A DNA stretch of 64,000 bases from Clavelina lepadiformis (GCF_947623445.1 NC_135240.1:24986001-25050000); one strand, 5' to 3'. Counted from the stretch's first letter, positions 1 to 10,960 are shown. The notes: a model not told the origin generated them from the sequence alone. Numbers and translations: made by a program.

Positions 1-220
1 ACCGTTAACATCATCGTCTATACGTCTTCCACAAAATAATTCTAGAATGAAACAACTTGGCCTGCTTCGTTGTATTTATCCTCGATTAAATATCGTTGCA
101 TGCATCTGTGAATTTTATACAGCCACGAGGAAAAACAACCGTGATATTAGTGCTAAATTAAGCCTTTTCCTGGTTTTGTGGTAAGTATAATAAGAACGGA
201 GATGCATACAAAACAACGAG

Positions 221-338
221 GTCAGGATGGCCGAGTGGTCTAAGGCGCCAGACTCAAGCAGAAGCTTAGTCGCTTTGTGCGGCTTTAGGGTGTTCTGGTC
301 TCCGAATGGAGGCGTGGGTTCAAATCCCACTTCTGACA
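221..338 (+). tRNA. tRNA-Leu(CAA), unit 1, class A
   Basis: Class II tRNA with a 7-bp acceptor stem (GTCAGGA with TTCTGAC, one G-U pair), A73, D stem, long variable arm and T arm. The anticodon stem is CCAGA/TCTGG around the loop C-T-CAA-G-T, so it reads UUG leucine codons. A 34-nt intron at 259-292 sits one base 3' of the anticodon, the standard eukaryotic place. It contains TTG, which can pair with the anticodon before splicing. Mature length without CCA is 84 nt. Minus-strand and plus-strand open frames across it are by-products of the tRNA sequence. Confidence 0.97.
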
Positions 339-527
339 GTAGCTTTGGAAAGTTTTACTTCACATATATGCTAACTTTGTGTCGGATTGCATTGAAGCGG
401 ATAGTAAAATCGAACATTGAGAAACTTATGTCTTAGTTCAAAAACGGTTCGATCAAGTAACTTTTTTCGACTTTCTAGGCTGGATTGTTTTTTAAAGCGT
501 GAAAATGTTAAAGGTTGGTATGAGTTT

Positions 528-601
528 GTCTCTGTGGCGCAATGGATTAGCGCGCTGGACTTCTAATCCAGAGGTTCCGGGTTCGAGTCCCGGCAGGGAT
601 G
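528..601 (+). tRNA. tRNA-Arg(TCT), unit 1
   Basis: Class I tRNA of 74 nt without CCA and without an intron. The D stem is GCGC/GCGC, the anticodon stem CTGGA/TCCAG around the loop C-T-TCT-A-A, and the T stem CCGGG/CCCGG. It reads AGA. The acceptor stem (GTCTCTG with CAGGGAT) has a G1-U72 wobble and a T4-G69 wobble, present in almost every copy of the array. G is at position 26 and G is the discriminator. A T6 run 13 nt downstream is the likely terminator. Confidence 0.96.
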
Positions 602-883
602 ATTGGCTTAATATTTTTTAAATCTTATCACTTAACTGTACATAGTTTCATCCTAAAATGAGCATACCGTTAACATCATCGTCTACGTCTTCCATAAAGT
701 AAAACTAGAATGAAACAACTTGGCCTGCTTCGTTGTATTTATCCTCGATTAAACATCGTTGCATGCATCTGTGAATTTTATACAGCCACGAGGAAAAACA
801 ACCGTGATATTAGTGCTAAATTAAGCCTTTTCCTGGTTTTGTGGTAAGTATTATAAGAACGGAGATGCATACAAAACAACGAG

Positions 884-1001
884 GTCAGGATGGCCGAGTG
901 GTGTAAGGCGCCAGACTCAAGCAGAAGCTTAGTCGCTTTGTGCGGCTCTAGGGTGTTCTGGTCTCCGAATGGAGGCGTGGGTTCGAATCCCACTTCTGAC
1001 T
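884..1001 (+). tRNA. tRNA-Leu(CAA), unit 2, class B (T73)
   Basis: Intron 922-955. Defining copy of class B: the D loop has GTGGTGTAA instead of GTGGTCTAA and the base after the acceptor stem is T, not A. The fold is otherwise intact. A73 is a main identity element for leucyl-tRNA synthetase in eukaryotes, so charging of this copy should be weak (inference). Confidence 0.85.
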
Positions 1002-1190
1002 GTAGCTTTGGAAAGTTTTACTTCACATATATGCTAACTTTGTGTCGGATTGCATTGAAGCGGATAGTAAAATCGAACATTGAGAAACTTATGTCTTAGT
1101 TCAAAAACGGTTCGATCAAGTAACTTTTTCCGACTTTCTAGGCTGGATTGTTTTTTAAAGCGTGAAAATGTTAAAGGTTGGTATGAGTTT

Positions 1191-1264
1191 GTCTCTGTGG
1201 CGCAATGGATTAGCGCACTGGACTTCTAATCCAGAGGTTCCGGGTTCGAGTCCCGGCAGGGATG
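1191..1264 (+). tRNA. tRNA-Arg(TCT), unit 2, A26 form
   Basis: As unit 1 but with A at position 26 (GCGCACTGG). The T run after it is T4, and A follows. Confidence 0.95.
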
Positions 1265-1546
1265 ATTGGCTTAATATTTTAAAAATCTTATCACTTAACT
1301 GTACATAGTTTCATCCTAAAATGAGCATACCGTTAACATCATCGTCTACGTCTTCCACAAAGTAATTCTAGAATGAAACAACTTGGCCTGCTTCGCTGTA
1401 TTTATCCTCGATTAAACATCGTTGCATGCATCTGTGAATTTTATACAGCCACGAGGAAAAACAACCGTGATATTAGTGCTAAATTAAGCCTTTTCCTGGT
1501 TTTGTGGTAAGTATAATAAGAACGGAGTTGCATGCAAAACAACGAG

Positions 1547-1664
1547 GTCAGGATGGCCGAGTGGTCTAAGGCGCCAGATTCAAGCAAAAGCTTAGTCGCT
1601 TTGTGCGGCTTTAGGGTGTTCTGGTCTCCGAATGGAGGCGTGGGTTCAAATCCCACTTCTGACA
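1547..1664 (+). tRNA. tRNA-Leu(CAA), unit 3, class C
   Basis: Intron 1585-1618 begins CAAAAG. T replaces C at position 32, next to the anticodon loop. The 5' flank reads GTTGCATGC. A73 is present. Confidence 0.95.
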
Positions 1665-1853
1665 GTAGCTTTGGAAAGTTTTACTTCACATATATGCTAA
1701 CTTTGTGTCGGATTGCATTGAAGCGGATAGTAAAATCGAACATTGAGAAACTTATGTCTTAGTTCAAAAACGGTTCGATCAAGTAACTTTTTTCGACTTT
1801 CTAGGCTGGATTGTTTTTTAAAGCGTGAAAATGTTAAAGGTTGGTATGAGTTT

Positions 1854-1927
1854 GTCTCTGTGGCGCAATGGATTAGCGCGCTGGACTTCTAATCCAGAGG
1901 TTCCGGGTTCGAGTCCCGGCAGGGATG
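1854..1927 (+). tRNA. tRNA-Arg(TCT), unit 3
   Basis: Reference form, G26. Confidence 0.95.
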
Positions 1928-2211
1928 ATTGGCTTAATATTTTTAAAATCTTATCACTTAACTGTACATAGTTTCATCCTAAAATGAGCATACCGTTAAC
2001 ATCATCGTCTATACGTCTTCCACAAAATAATTCTAGAATGAAACAACTTGGCCTGCTTCGTTGTATTTATCCTCGATTAAATATCGTTGCATGCATCTGT
2101 GAATTTTATACAGCCACGAGGAAAAACAACCGTGATATTAGTGCTAAATTAAGCCTTTTCCTGGTTTTGTGGTAAGTATAATAAGAACGGAGATGCATAC
2201 AAAACAACGAG

Positions 2212-2329
2212 GTCAGGATGGCCGAGTGGTCTAAGGCGCCAGACTCAAGCAGAAGCTTAGTCGCTTTGTGCGGCTTTAGGGTGTTCTGGTCTCCGAATGG
2301 AGGCGTGGGTTCAAATCCCACTTCTGACA
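2212..2329 (+). tRNA. tRNA-Leu(CAA), unit 4, class A
   Basis: Intron 2250-2283; A73. Confidence 0.95.
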
Positions 2330-2518
2330 GTAGCTTTGGAAAGTTTTACTTCACATATATGCTAACTTTGTGTCGGATTGCATTGAAGCGGATAGTAAAA
2401 TCGAACATTGAGAAACTTATGTCTTAGTTCAAAAACGGTTCGATCAAGTAACTTTTTTCGACTTTCTAGGCTGGATTGTTTTTTAAAGCGTGAAAATGTT
2501 AAAGGTTGGTATGAGTTT

Positions 2519-2592
2519 GTCTCTGTGGCGCAATGGATTAGCGCGCTGGACTTCTAATCCAGAGGTTCCGGGTTCGAGTCCCGGCAGGGATG
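2519..2592 (+). tRNA. tRNA-Arg(TCT), unit 4
   Basis: G26 form. Confidence 0.95.
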
Positions 2593-2874
2593 ATTGGCTT
2601 AATATTTTTTAAATCTTATCACTTAACTGTACATAGTTTCATCCTAAAATGAGCATACCGTTAACATCATCGTCTACGTCTTCCATAAAGTAAAACTAGA
2701 ATGAAACAACTTGGCCTGCTTCGTTGTATTTATCCTCGATTAAACATCGTTGCATGCATCTGTGAATTTTATACAGCCACGAGGAAAAACAACCGTGATA
2801 TTAGTGCTAAATTAAGCCTTTTCCTGGTTTTGTGGTAAGTATTATAAGAACGGAGATGCATACAAAACAACGAG

Positions 2875-2992
2875 GTCAGGATGGCCGAGTGGTGTAAGGC
2901 GCCAGACTCAAGCAGAAGCTTAGTCGCTTTGTGCGGCTCTAGGGTGTTCTGGTCTCCGAATGGAGGCGTGGGTTCGAATCCCACTTCTGACT
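2875..2992 (+). tRNA. tRNA-Leu(CAA), unit 5, class B (T73)
   Basis: Intron 2913-2946; T73. Confidence 0.85.
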
Positions 2993-3181
2993 GTAGCTTT
3001 GGAAAGTTTTACTTCACATATATGCTAACTTTGTGTCGGATTGCATTGAAGCGGATAGTAAAATCGAACATTGAGAAACTTATGTCTTAGTTCAAAAACG
3101 GTTCGATCAAGTAACTTTTTCCGACTTTCTAGGCTGGATTGTTTTTTAAAGCGTGAAAATGTTAAAGGTTGGTATGAGTTT

Positions 3182-3255
3182 GTCTCTGTGGCGCAATGGA
3201 TTAGCGCGCTGGACTTCTAATCCAGAGGTTCCGGGTTCGAGTCCCGGCAGGGATG
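3182..3255 (+). tRNA. tRNA-Arg(TCT), unit 5
   Basis: G26 form. Confidence 0.95.
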
Positions 3256-3539
3256 ATTGGCTTAATATTTTTTAAATCTTATCACTTAACTGTACATAGT
3301 TTCATCCTAAAATGAGCATACCGTTAACATCATCGTCTATACGTCTTCCACAAAATAATTCTAGAATGAAACAACTTGGCCTGCTTCGTTGTATTTATCC
3401 TCGATTAAATATCGTTGCATGCATCTGTGAATTTTATACAGCCACGAGGAAAAACAACCGTGATATTAGTGCTAAATTAAGCCTTTTCCTGGTTTTGTGG
3501 TAAGTATAATAAGAACGGAGATGCATACAAAACAACGAG

Positions 3540-3657
3540 GTCAGGATGGCCGAGTGGTCTAAGGCGCCAGACTCAAGCAGAAGCTTAGTCGCTTTGTGCG
3601 GCTTTAGGGTGTTCTGGTCTCCGAATGGAGGCGTGGGTTCAAATCCCACTTCTGACA
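3540..3657 (+). tRNA. tRNA-Leu(CAA), unit 6, class A
   Basis: Intron 3578-3611; A73. First of two class A units in a row (6 and 7). Confidence 0.95.
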
Positions 3658-3846
3658 GTAGCTTTGGAAAGTTTTACTTCACATATATGCTAACTTTGTG
3701 TCGGATTGCATTGAAGCGGATAGTAAAATCGAACATTGAGAAACTTATGTCTTAGTTCAAAAACGGTTCGATCAAGTAACTTTTTTCGACTTTCTAGGCT
3801 GGATTGTTTTTTAAAGCGTGAAAATGTTAAAGGTTGGTATGAGTTT

Positions 3847-3920
3847 GTCTCTGTGGCGCAATGGATTAGCGCGCTGGACTTCTAATCCAGAGGTTCCGGG
3901 TTCGAGTCCCGGCAGGGATG
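3847..3920 (+). tRNA. tRNA-Arg(TCT), unit 6
   Basis: G26 form. Confidence 0.95.
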
Positions 3921-4204
3921 ATTGGCTTAATATTTTTAAAATCTTATCACTTAACTGTACATAGTTTCATCCTAAAATGAGCATACCGTTAACATCATCG
4001 TCTATACGTCTTCCACAAAATAATTCTAGAATGAAACAACTTGGCCTGCTTCGTTGTATTTATCCTCGATTAAATATCGTTGCATGCATCTGTGAATTTT
4101 ATACAGCCACGAGGAAAAACAACCGTGATATTAGTGCTAAATTAAGCCTTTTCCTGGTTTTGTGGTAAGTATAATAAGAACGGAGATGCATACAAAACAA
4201 CGAG

Positions 4205-4322
4205 GTCAGGATGGCCGAGTGGTCTAAGGCGCCAGACTCAAGCAGAAGCTTAGTCGCTTTGTGCGGCTTTAGGGTGTTCTGGTCTCCGAATGGAGGCGTG
4301 GGTTCAAATCCCACTTCTGACA
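4205..4322 (+). tRNA. tRNA-Leu(CAA), unit 7, class A
   Basis: Intron 4243-4276; A73. Starts the first full ABABC block. Confidence 0.95.
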
Positions 4323-4511
4323 GTAGCTTTGGAAAGTTTTACTTCACATATATGCTAACTTTGTGTCGGATTGCATTGAAGCGGATAGTAAAATCGAACA
4401 TTGAGAAACTTATGTCTTAGTTCAAAAACGGTTCGATCAAGTAACTTTTTTCGACTTTCTAGGCTGGATTGTTTTTTAAAGCGTGAAAATGTTAAAGGTT
4501 GGTATGAGTTT

Positions 4512-4585
4512 GTCTCTGTGGCGCAATGGATTAGCGCGCTGGACTTCTAATCCAGAGGTTCCGGGTTCGAGTCCCGGCAGGGATG
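4512..4585 (+). tRNA. tRNA-Arg(TCT), unit 7
   Basis: G26 form. Confidence 0.95.
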
Positions 4586-4867
4586 ATTGGCTTAATATTT
4601 TTTAAATCTTATCACTTAACTGTACATAGTTTCATCCTAAAATGAGCATACCGTTAACATCATCGTCTACGTCTTCCATAAAGTAAAACTAGAATGAAAC
4701 AACTTGGCCTGCTTCGTTGTATTTATCCTCGATTAAACATCGTTGCATGCATCTGTGAATTTTATACAGCCACGAGGAAAAACAACCGTGATATTAGTGC
4801 TAAATTAAGCCTTTTCCTGGTTTTGTGGTAAGTATTATAAGAACGGAGATGCATACAAAACAACGAG

Positions 4868-4985
4868 GTCAGGATGGCCGAGTGGTGTAAGGCGCCAGAC
4901 TCAAGCAGAAGCTTAGTCGCTTTGTGCGGCTCTAGGGTGTTCTGGTCTCCGAATGGAGGCGTGGGTTCGAATCCCACTTCTGACT
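4868..4985 (+). tRNA. tRNA-Leu(CAA), unit 8, class B (T73)
   Basis: Intron 4906-4939; T73. Confidence 0.85.
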
Positions 4986-5174
4986 GTAGCTTTGGAAAGT
5001 TTTACTTCACATATATGCTAACTTTGTGTCGGATTGCATTGAAGCGGATAGTAAAATCGAACATTGAGAAACTTATGTCTTAGTTCAAAAACGGTTCGAT
5101 CAAGTAACTTTTTCCGACTTTCTAGGCTGGATTGTTTTTTAAAGCGTGAAAATGTTAAAGGTTGGTATGAGTTT

Positions 5175-5248
5175 GTCTCTGTGACGCAATGGATTAGCGC
5201 GCTGGACTTCTAATCCAGAGGTTCCGGGTTCGAGTCCCGGCAGGGATG
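5175..5248 (+). tRNA. tRNA-Arg(TCT), unit 8, A10 variant
   Basis: The D stem starts with A instead of G (GTGACGCAATGG), which removes the 10-25 pair. The same change recurs in units 23 and 39. Confidence 0.88.
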
Positions 5249-5532
5249 ATTGGCTTAATATTTTTTAAATCTTATCACTTAACTGTACATAGTTTCATCC
5301 TAAAATGAGCATACCGTTAACATCATCGTCTATACGTCTTCCACAAAATAATTCTAGAATGAAACAACTTGGCCTGCTTCGTTGTATTTATCCTCGATTA
5401 AATATCGTTGCATGCATCTGTGAATTTTATACAGCCACGAGGAAAAACAACCGTGATATTAGTGCTAAATTAAGCCTTTTCCTGGTTTTGTGGTAAGTAT
5501 AATAAGAACGGAGATGCATACAAAACAACGAG

Positions 5533-5650
5533 GTCAGGATGGCCGAGTGGTCTAAGGCGCCAGACTCAAGCAGAAGCTTAGTCGCTTTGTGCGGCTTTAG
5601 GGTGTTCTGGTCTCCGAATGGAGGCGTGGGTTCAAATCCCACTTCTGACA
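5533..5650 (+). tRNA. tRNA-Leu(CAA), unit 9, class A
   Basis: Intron 5571-5604; A73. Confidence 0.95.
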
Positions 5651-5839
5651 GTAGCTTTGGAAAGTTTTACTTCACATATATGCTAACTTTGTGTCGGATT
5701 GCATTGAAGCGGATAGTAAAATCGAACATTGAGAAACTTATGTCTTAGTTCAAAAACGGTTCGATCAAGTAACTTTTTTCGACTTTCTAGGCTGGATTGT
5801 TTTTTAAAGCGTGAAAATGTTAAAGGTTGGTATGAGTTT

Positions 5840-5913
5840 GTCTCTGTGGCGCAATGGATTAGCGCGCTGGACTTCTAATCCAGAGGTTCCGGGTTCGAGT
5901 CCCGGCAGGGATG
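5840..5913 (+). tRNA. tRNA-Arg(TCT), unit 9
   Basis: G26 form. Confidence 0.95.
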
Positions 5914-6195
5914 ATTGGCTTAATATTTTTTAAATCTTATCACTTAACTGTACATAGTTTCATCCTAAAATGAGCATACCGTTAACATCATCGTCTACGT
6001 CTTCCATAAAGTAAAACTAGAATGAAACAACTTGGCCTGCTTCGTTGTATTTATCCTCGATTAAACATCGTTGCATGCATCTGTGAATTTTATACAGCCA
6101 CGAGGAAAAACAACCGTGATATTAGTGCTAAATTAAGCCTTTTCCTGGTTTTGTGGTAAGTATTATAAGAACGGAGATGCATACAAAACAACGAG

Positions 6196-6313
6196 GTCAG
6201 GATGGCCGAGTGGTGTAAGGCGCCAGACTCAAGCAGAAGCTTAGTCGCTTTGTGCGGCTCTAGGGTGTTCTGGTCTCCGAATGGAGGCGTGGGTTCGAAT
6301 CCCACTTCTGACT
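6196..6313 (+). tRNA. tRNA-Leu(CAA), unit 10, class B (T73)
   Basis: Intron 6234-6267; T73. Confidence 0.85.
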
Positions 6314-6502
6314 GTAGCTTTGGAAAGTTTTACTTCACATATATGCTAACTTTGTGTCGGATTGCATTGAAGCGGATAGTAAAATCGAACATTGAGAAAC
6401 TTATGTCTTAGTTCAAAAACGGTTCGATCAAGTAACTTTTTCCGACTTTCTAGGCTGGATTGTTTTTTAAAGCGTGAAAATGTTAAAGGTTGGTATGAGT
6501 TT

Positions 6503-6576
6503 GTCTCTGTGGCGCAATGGATTAGCGCACTGGACTTCTAATCCAGAGGTTCCGGGTTCGAGTCCCGGCAGGGATG
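6503..6576 (+). tRNA. tRNA-Arg(TCT), unit 10, A26 form
   Basis: A26; followed by a T4 run, as in the other B units that precede a C unit. Confidence 0.95.
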
Positions 6577-6858
6577 ATTGGCTTAATATTTTAAAAATCT
6601 TATCACTTAACTGTACATAGTTTCATCCTAAAATGAGCATACCGTTAACATCATCGTCTACGTCTTCCACAAAGTAATTCTAGAATGAAACAACTTGGCC
6701 TGCTTCGCTGTATTTATCCTCGATTAAACATCGTTGCATGCATCTGTGAATTTTATACAGCCACGAGGAAAAACAACCGTGATATTAGTGCTAAATTAAG
6801 CCTTTTCCTGGTTTTGTGGTAAGTATAATAAGAACGGAGTTGCATGCAAAACAACGAG

Positions 6859-6976
6859 GTCAGGATGGCCGAGTGGTCTAAGGCGCCAGATTCAAGCAAA
6901 AGCTTAGTCGCTTTGTGCGGCTTTAGGGTGTTCTGGTCTCCGAATGGAGGCGTGGGTTCAAATCCCACTTCTGACA
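6859..6976 (+). tRNA. tRNA-Leu(CAA), unit 11, class C
   Basis: Intron 6897-6930; T32, A73. Confidence 0.95.
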
Positions 6977-7165
6977 GTAGCTTTGGAAAGTTTTACTTCA
7001 CATATATGCTAACTTTGTGTCGGATTGCATTGAAGCGGATAGTAAAATCGAACATTGAGAAACTTATGTCTTAGTTCAAAAACGGTTCGATCAAGTAACT
7101 TTTTTCGACTTTCTAGGCTGGATTGTTTTTTAAAGCGTGAAAATGTTAAAGGTTGGTATGAGTTT

Positions 7166-7239
7166 GTCTCTGTGGCGCAATGGATTAGCGCGCTGGACTT
7201 CTAATCCAGAGGTTCCGGGTTCGAGTCCCGGCAGGGATG
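7166..7239 (+). tRNA. tRNA-Arg(TCT), unit 11
   Basis: G26 form. Confidence 0.95.
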
Positions 7240-7523
7240 ATTGGCTTAATATTTTTAAAATCTTATCACTTAACTGTACATAGTTTCATCCTAAAATGAG
7301 CATACCGTTAACATCATCGTCTATACGTCTTCCACAAAATAATTCTAGAATGAAACAACTTGGCCTGCTTCGTTGTATTTATCCTCGATTAAATATCGTT
7401 GCATGCATCTGTGAATTTTATACAGCCACGAGGAAAAACAACCGTGATATTAGTGCTAAATTAAGCCTTTTCCTGGTTTTGTGGTAAGTATAATAAGAAC
7501 GGAGATGCATACAAAACAACGAG

Positions 7524-7641
7524 GTCAGGATGGCCGAGTGGTCTAAGGCGCCAGACTCAAGCAGAAGCTTAGTCGCTTTGTGCGGCTTTAGGGTGTTCTG
7601 GTCTCCGAATGGAGGCGTGGGTTCAAATCCCACTTCTGACA
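7524..7641 (+). tRNA. tRNA-Leu(CAA), unit 12, class A
   Basis: Intron 7562-7595; A73. Confidence 0.95.
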
Positions 7642-7830
7642 GTAGCTTTGGAAAGTTTTACTTCACATATATGCTAACTTTGTGTCGGATTGCATTGAAG
7701 CGGATAGTAAAATCGAACATTGAGAAACTTATGTCTTAGTTCAAAAACGGTTCGATCAAGTAACTTTTTTCGACTTTCTAGGCTGGATTGTTTTTTAAAG
7801 CGTGAAAATGTTAAAGGTTGGTATGAGTTT

Positions 7831-7904
7831 GTCTCTGTGGCGCAATGGATTAGCGCGCTGGACTTCTAATCCAGAGGTTCCGGGTTCGAGTCCCGGCAGG
7901 GATG
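7831..7904 (+). tRNA. tRNA-Arg(TCT), unit 12
   Basis: G26 form. Confidence 0.95.
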
Positions 7905-8186
7905 ATTGGCTTAATATTTTTTAAATCTTATCACTTAACTGTACATAGTTTCATCCTAAAATGAGCATACCGTTAACATCATCGTCTACGTCTTCCATAA
8001 AGTAAAACTAGAATGAAACAACTTGGCCTGCTTCGTTGTATTTATCCTCGATTAAACATCGTTGCATGCATCTGTGAATTTTATACAGCCACGAGGAAAA
8101 ACAACCGTGATATTAGTGCTAAATTAAGCCTTTTCCTGGTTTTGTGGTAAGTATTATAAGAACGGAGATGCATACAAAACAACGAG

Positions 8187-8304
8187 GTCAGGATGGCCGA
8201 GTGGTGTAAGGCGCCAGACTCAAGCAGAAGCTTAGTCGCTTTGTGCGGCTCTAGGGTGTTCTGGTCTCCGAATGGAGGCGTGGGTTCGAATCCCACTTCT
8301 GACT
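8187..8304 (+). tRNA. tRNA-Leu(CAA), unit 13, class B (T73)
   Basis: Intron 8225-8258; T73. Confidence 0.85.
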
Positions 8305-8493
8305 GTAGCTTTGGAAAGTTTTACTTCACATATATGCTAACTTTGTGTCGGATTGCATTGAAGCGGATAGTAAAATCGAACATTGAGAAACTTATGTCTT
8401 AGTTCAAAAACGGTTCGATCAAGTAACTTTTTCCGACTTTCTAGGCTGGATTGTTTTTTAAAGCGTGAAAATGTTAAAGGTTGGTATGAGTTT

Positions 8494-8567
8494 GTCTCTG
8501 TGGCGCAATGGATTAGCGCGCTGGACTTCTAATCCAGAGGTTCCGGGTTCGAGTCCCGGCAGGGATG
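8494..8567 (+). tRNA. tRNA-Arg(TCT), unit 13
   Basis: G26 form. Confidence 0.95.
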
Positions 8568-8851
8568 ATTGGCTTAATATTTTTTAAATCTTATCACTTA
8601 ACTGTACATAGTTTCATCCTAAAATGAGCATACCGTTAACATCATCGTCTATACGTCTTCCACAAAATAATTCTAGAATGAAACAACTTGGCCTGCTTCG
8701 TTGTATTTATCCTCGATTAAATATCGTTGCATGCATCTGTGAATTTTATACAGCCACGAGGAAAAACAACCGTGATATTAGTGCTAAATTAAGCCTTTTC
8801 CTGGTTTTGTGGTAAGTATAATAAGAACGGAGATGCATACAAAACAACGAG

Positions 8852-8969
8852 GTCAGGATGGCCGAGTGGTCTAAGGCGCCAGACTCAAGCAGAAGCTTAG
8901 TCGCTTTGTGCGGCTTTAGGGTGTTCTGGTCTCCGAATGGAGGCGTGGGTTCAAATCCCACTTCTGACA
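8852..8969 (+). tRNA. tRNA-Leu(CAA), unit 14, class A
   Basis: Intron 8890-8923; A73. Confidence 0.95.
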
Positions 8970-9158
8970 GTAGCTTTGGAAAGTTTTACTTCACATATAT
9001 GCTAACTTTGTGTCGGATTGCATTGAAGCGGATAGTAAAATCGAACATTGAGAAACTTATGTCTTAGTTCAAAAACGGTTCGATCAAGTAACTTTTTTCG
9101 ACTTTCTAGGCTGGATTGTTTTTTAAAGCGTGAAAATGTTAAAGGTTGGTATGAGTTT

Positions 9159-9232
9159 GTCTCTGTGGCGCAATGGATTAGCGCGCTGGACTTCTAATCC
9201 AGAGGTTCCGGGTTCGAGTCCCGGCAGGGATG
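9159..9232 (+). tRNA. tRNA-Arg(TCT), unit 14
   Basis: G26 form. Confidence 0.95.
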
Positions 9233-9514
9233 ATTGGCTTAATATTTTTTAAATCTTATCACTTAACTGTACATAGTTTCATCCTAAAATGAGCATACCG
9301 TTAACATCATCGTCTACGTCTTCCATAAAGTAAAACTAGAATGAAACAACTTGGCCTGCTTCGTTGTATTTATCCTCGATTAAACATCATTGCATGCATC
9401 TGTGAATTTTATACAGCCACGAGGAAAAACAACCGTGATATTAGTGCTAAATTAAGCCTTTTCCTGGTTTTGTGGTAAGTATTATAAGAACGGAGATGCA
9501 TACAAAACAACGAG

Positions 9515-9632
9515 GTCAGGATGGCCGAGTGGTGTAAGGCGCCAGACTCAAGCAGAAGCTTAGTCGCTTTGTGCGGCTCTAGGGTGTTCTGGTCTCCGAA
9601 TGGAGGCGTGGGTTCGAATCCCACTTCTGACT
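9515..9632 (+). tRNA. tRNA-Leu(CAA), unit 15, class B (T73)
   Basis: Intron 9553-9586; T73. The upstream spacer has a private G to A (CATCATTGC). Confidence 0.85.
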
Positions 9633-9821
9633 GTAGCTTTGGAAAGTTTTACTTCACATATATGCTAACTTTGTGTCGGATTGCATTGAAGCGGATAGTA
9701 AAATCGAACATTGAGAAACTTATGTCTTAGTTCAAAAACGGTTCGATCAAGTAACTTTTTCCGACTTTCTAGGCTGGATTGTTTTTTAAAGCGTGAAAAT
9801 GTTAAAGGTTGGTATGAGTTT

Positions 9822-9895
9822 GTCTCTGTGGCGCAATGGATTAGCGCACTGGACTTCTAATCCAGAGGTTCCGGGTTCGAGTCCCGGCAGGGATG
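9822..9895 (+). tRNA. tRNA-Arg(TCT), unit 15, A26 form
   Basis: A26. Confidence 0.95.
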
Positions 9896-10177
9896 ATTGG
9901 CTTAATATTTTAAAAATCTTATCACTTAACTGTACATAGTTTCATCCTAAAATGAGCATACCGTTAACATCATCGTCTACGTCTTCCACAAAGTAATTCT
10001 AGAATGAAACAACTTGGCCTGCTTCGCTGTATTTATCCTCGATTAAACATCGTTGCATGCATCTGTGAATTTTATACAGCCACGAGGAAAAACAACCGTG
10101 ATATTAGTGCTAAATTAAGCCTTTTCCTGGTTTTGTGGTAAGTATAATAAGAACGGAGTTGCATGCAAAACAACGAG

Positions 10178-10295
10178 GTCAGGATGGCCGAGTGGTCTAA
10201 GGCGCCAGATTCAAGCAAAAGCTTAGTCGCTTTGTGCGGCTTTAGGGTGTTCTGGTCTCCAAATGGAGGCGTGGGTTCAAATCCCACTTCTGACA
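10178..10295 (+). tRNA. tRNA-Leu(CAA), unit 16, class C
   Basis: Intron 10216-10249; T32, A73. A private G to A lies in the variable-arm loop (CTCCAAATGG). Confidence 0.94.
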
Positions 10296-10484
10296 GTAGC
10301 TTTGGAAAGTTTTACTTCACATATATGCTAACTTTGTGTCGGATTGCATTGAAGCGGATAGTAAAATCGAACATTGAGAAACTTATGTCTTAGTTCAAAA
10401 ACGGTTCGATCAAGTAACTTTTTTCGACTTTCTAGGCTGGATTGTTTTTTAAAGCGTGAAAATGTTAAAGGTTGGTATGAGTTT

Positions 10485-10558
10485 GTCTCTGTGGCGCAAT
10501 GGATTAGCGCGCTGGACTTCTAATCCAGAGGTTCCGGGTTCGAGTCCCGGCAGGGATG
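10485..10558 (+). tRNA. tRNA-Arg(TCT), unit 16
   Basis: G26 form. Confidence 0.95.
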
Positions 10559-10842
10559 ATTGGCTTAATATTTTTAAAATCTTATCACTTAACTGTACAT
10601 AGTTTCATCCTAAAATGAGCATACCGTTAACATCATCGTCTATACGTCTTCCACAAAATAATTCTAGAATGAAACAACTTGGCCTGCTTCGTTGTATTTA
10701 TCCTCGATTAAATATCGTTGCATGCATCTGTGAATTTTATACAGCCACGAGGAAAAACAACCGTGATATTAGTGCTAAATTAAGCCTTTTCCTGGTTTTG
10801 TGGTAAGTATAATAAGAACGGAGATGCATACAAAACAACGAG

Positions 10843-10960
10843 GTCAGGATGGCCGAGTGGTCTAAGGCGCCAGACTCAAGCAGAAGCTTAGTCGCTTTGT
10901 GCGGCTTTAGGGTGTTCTGGTCTCCGAATGGAGGCGTGGGTTCAAATCCCACTTCTGACA
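10843..10960 (+). tRNA. tRNA-Leu(CAA), unit 17, class A
   Basis: Intron 10881-10914; A73. Confidence 0.95.
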
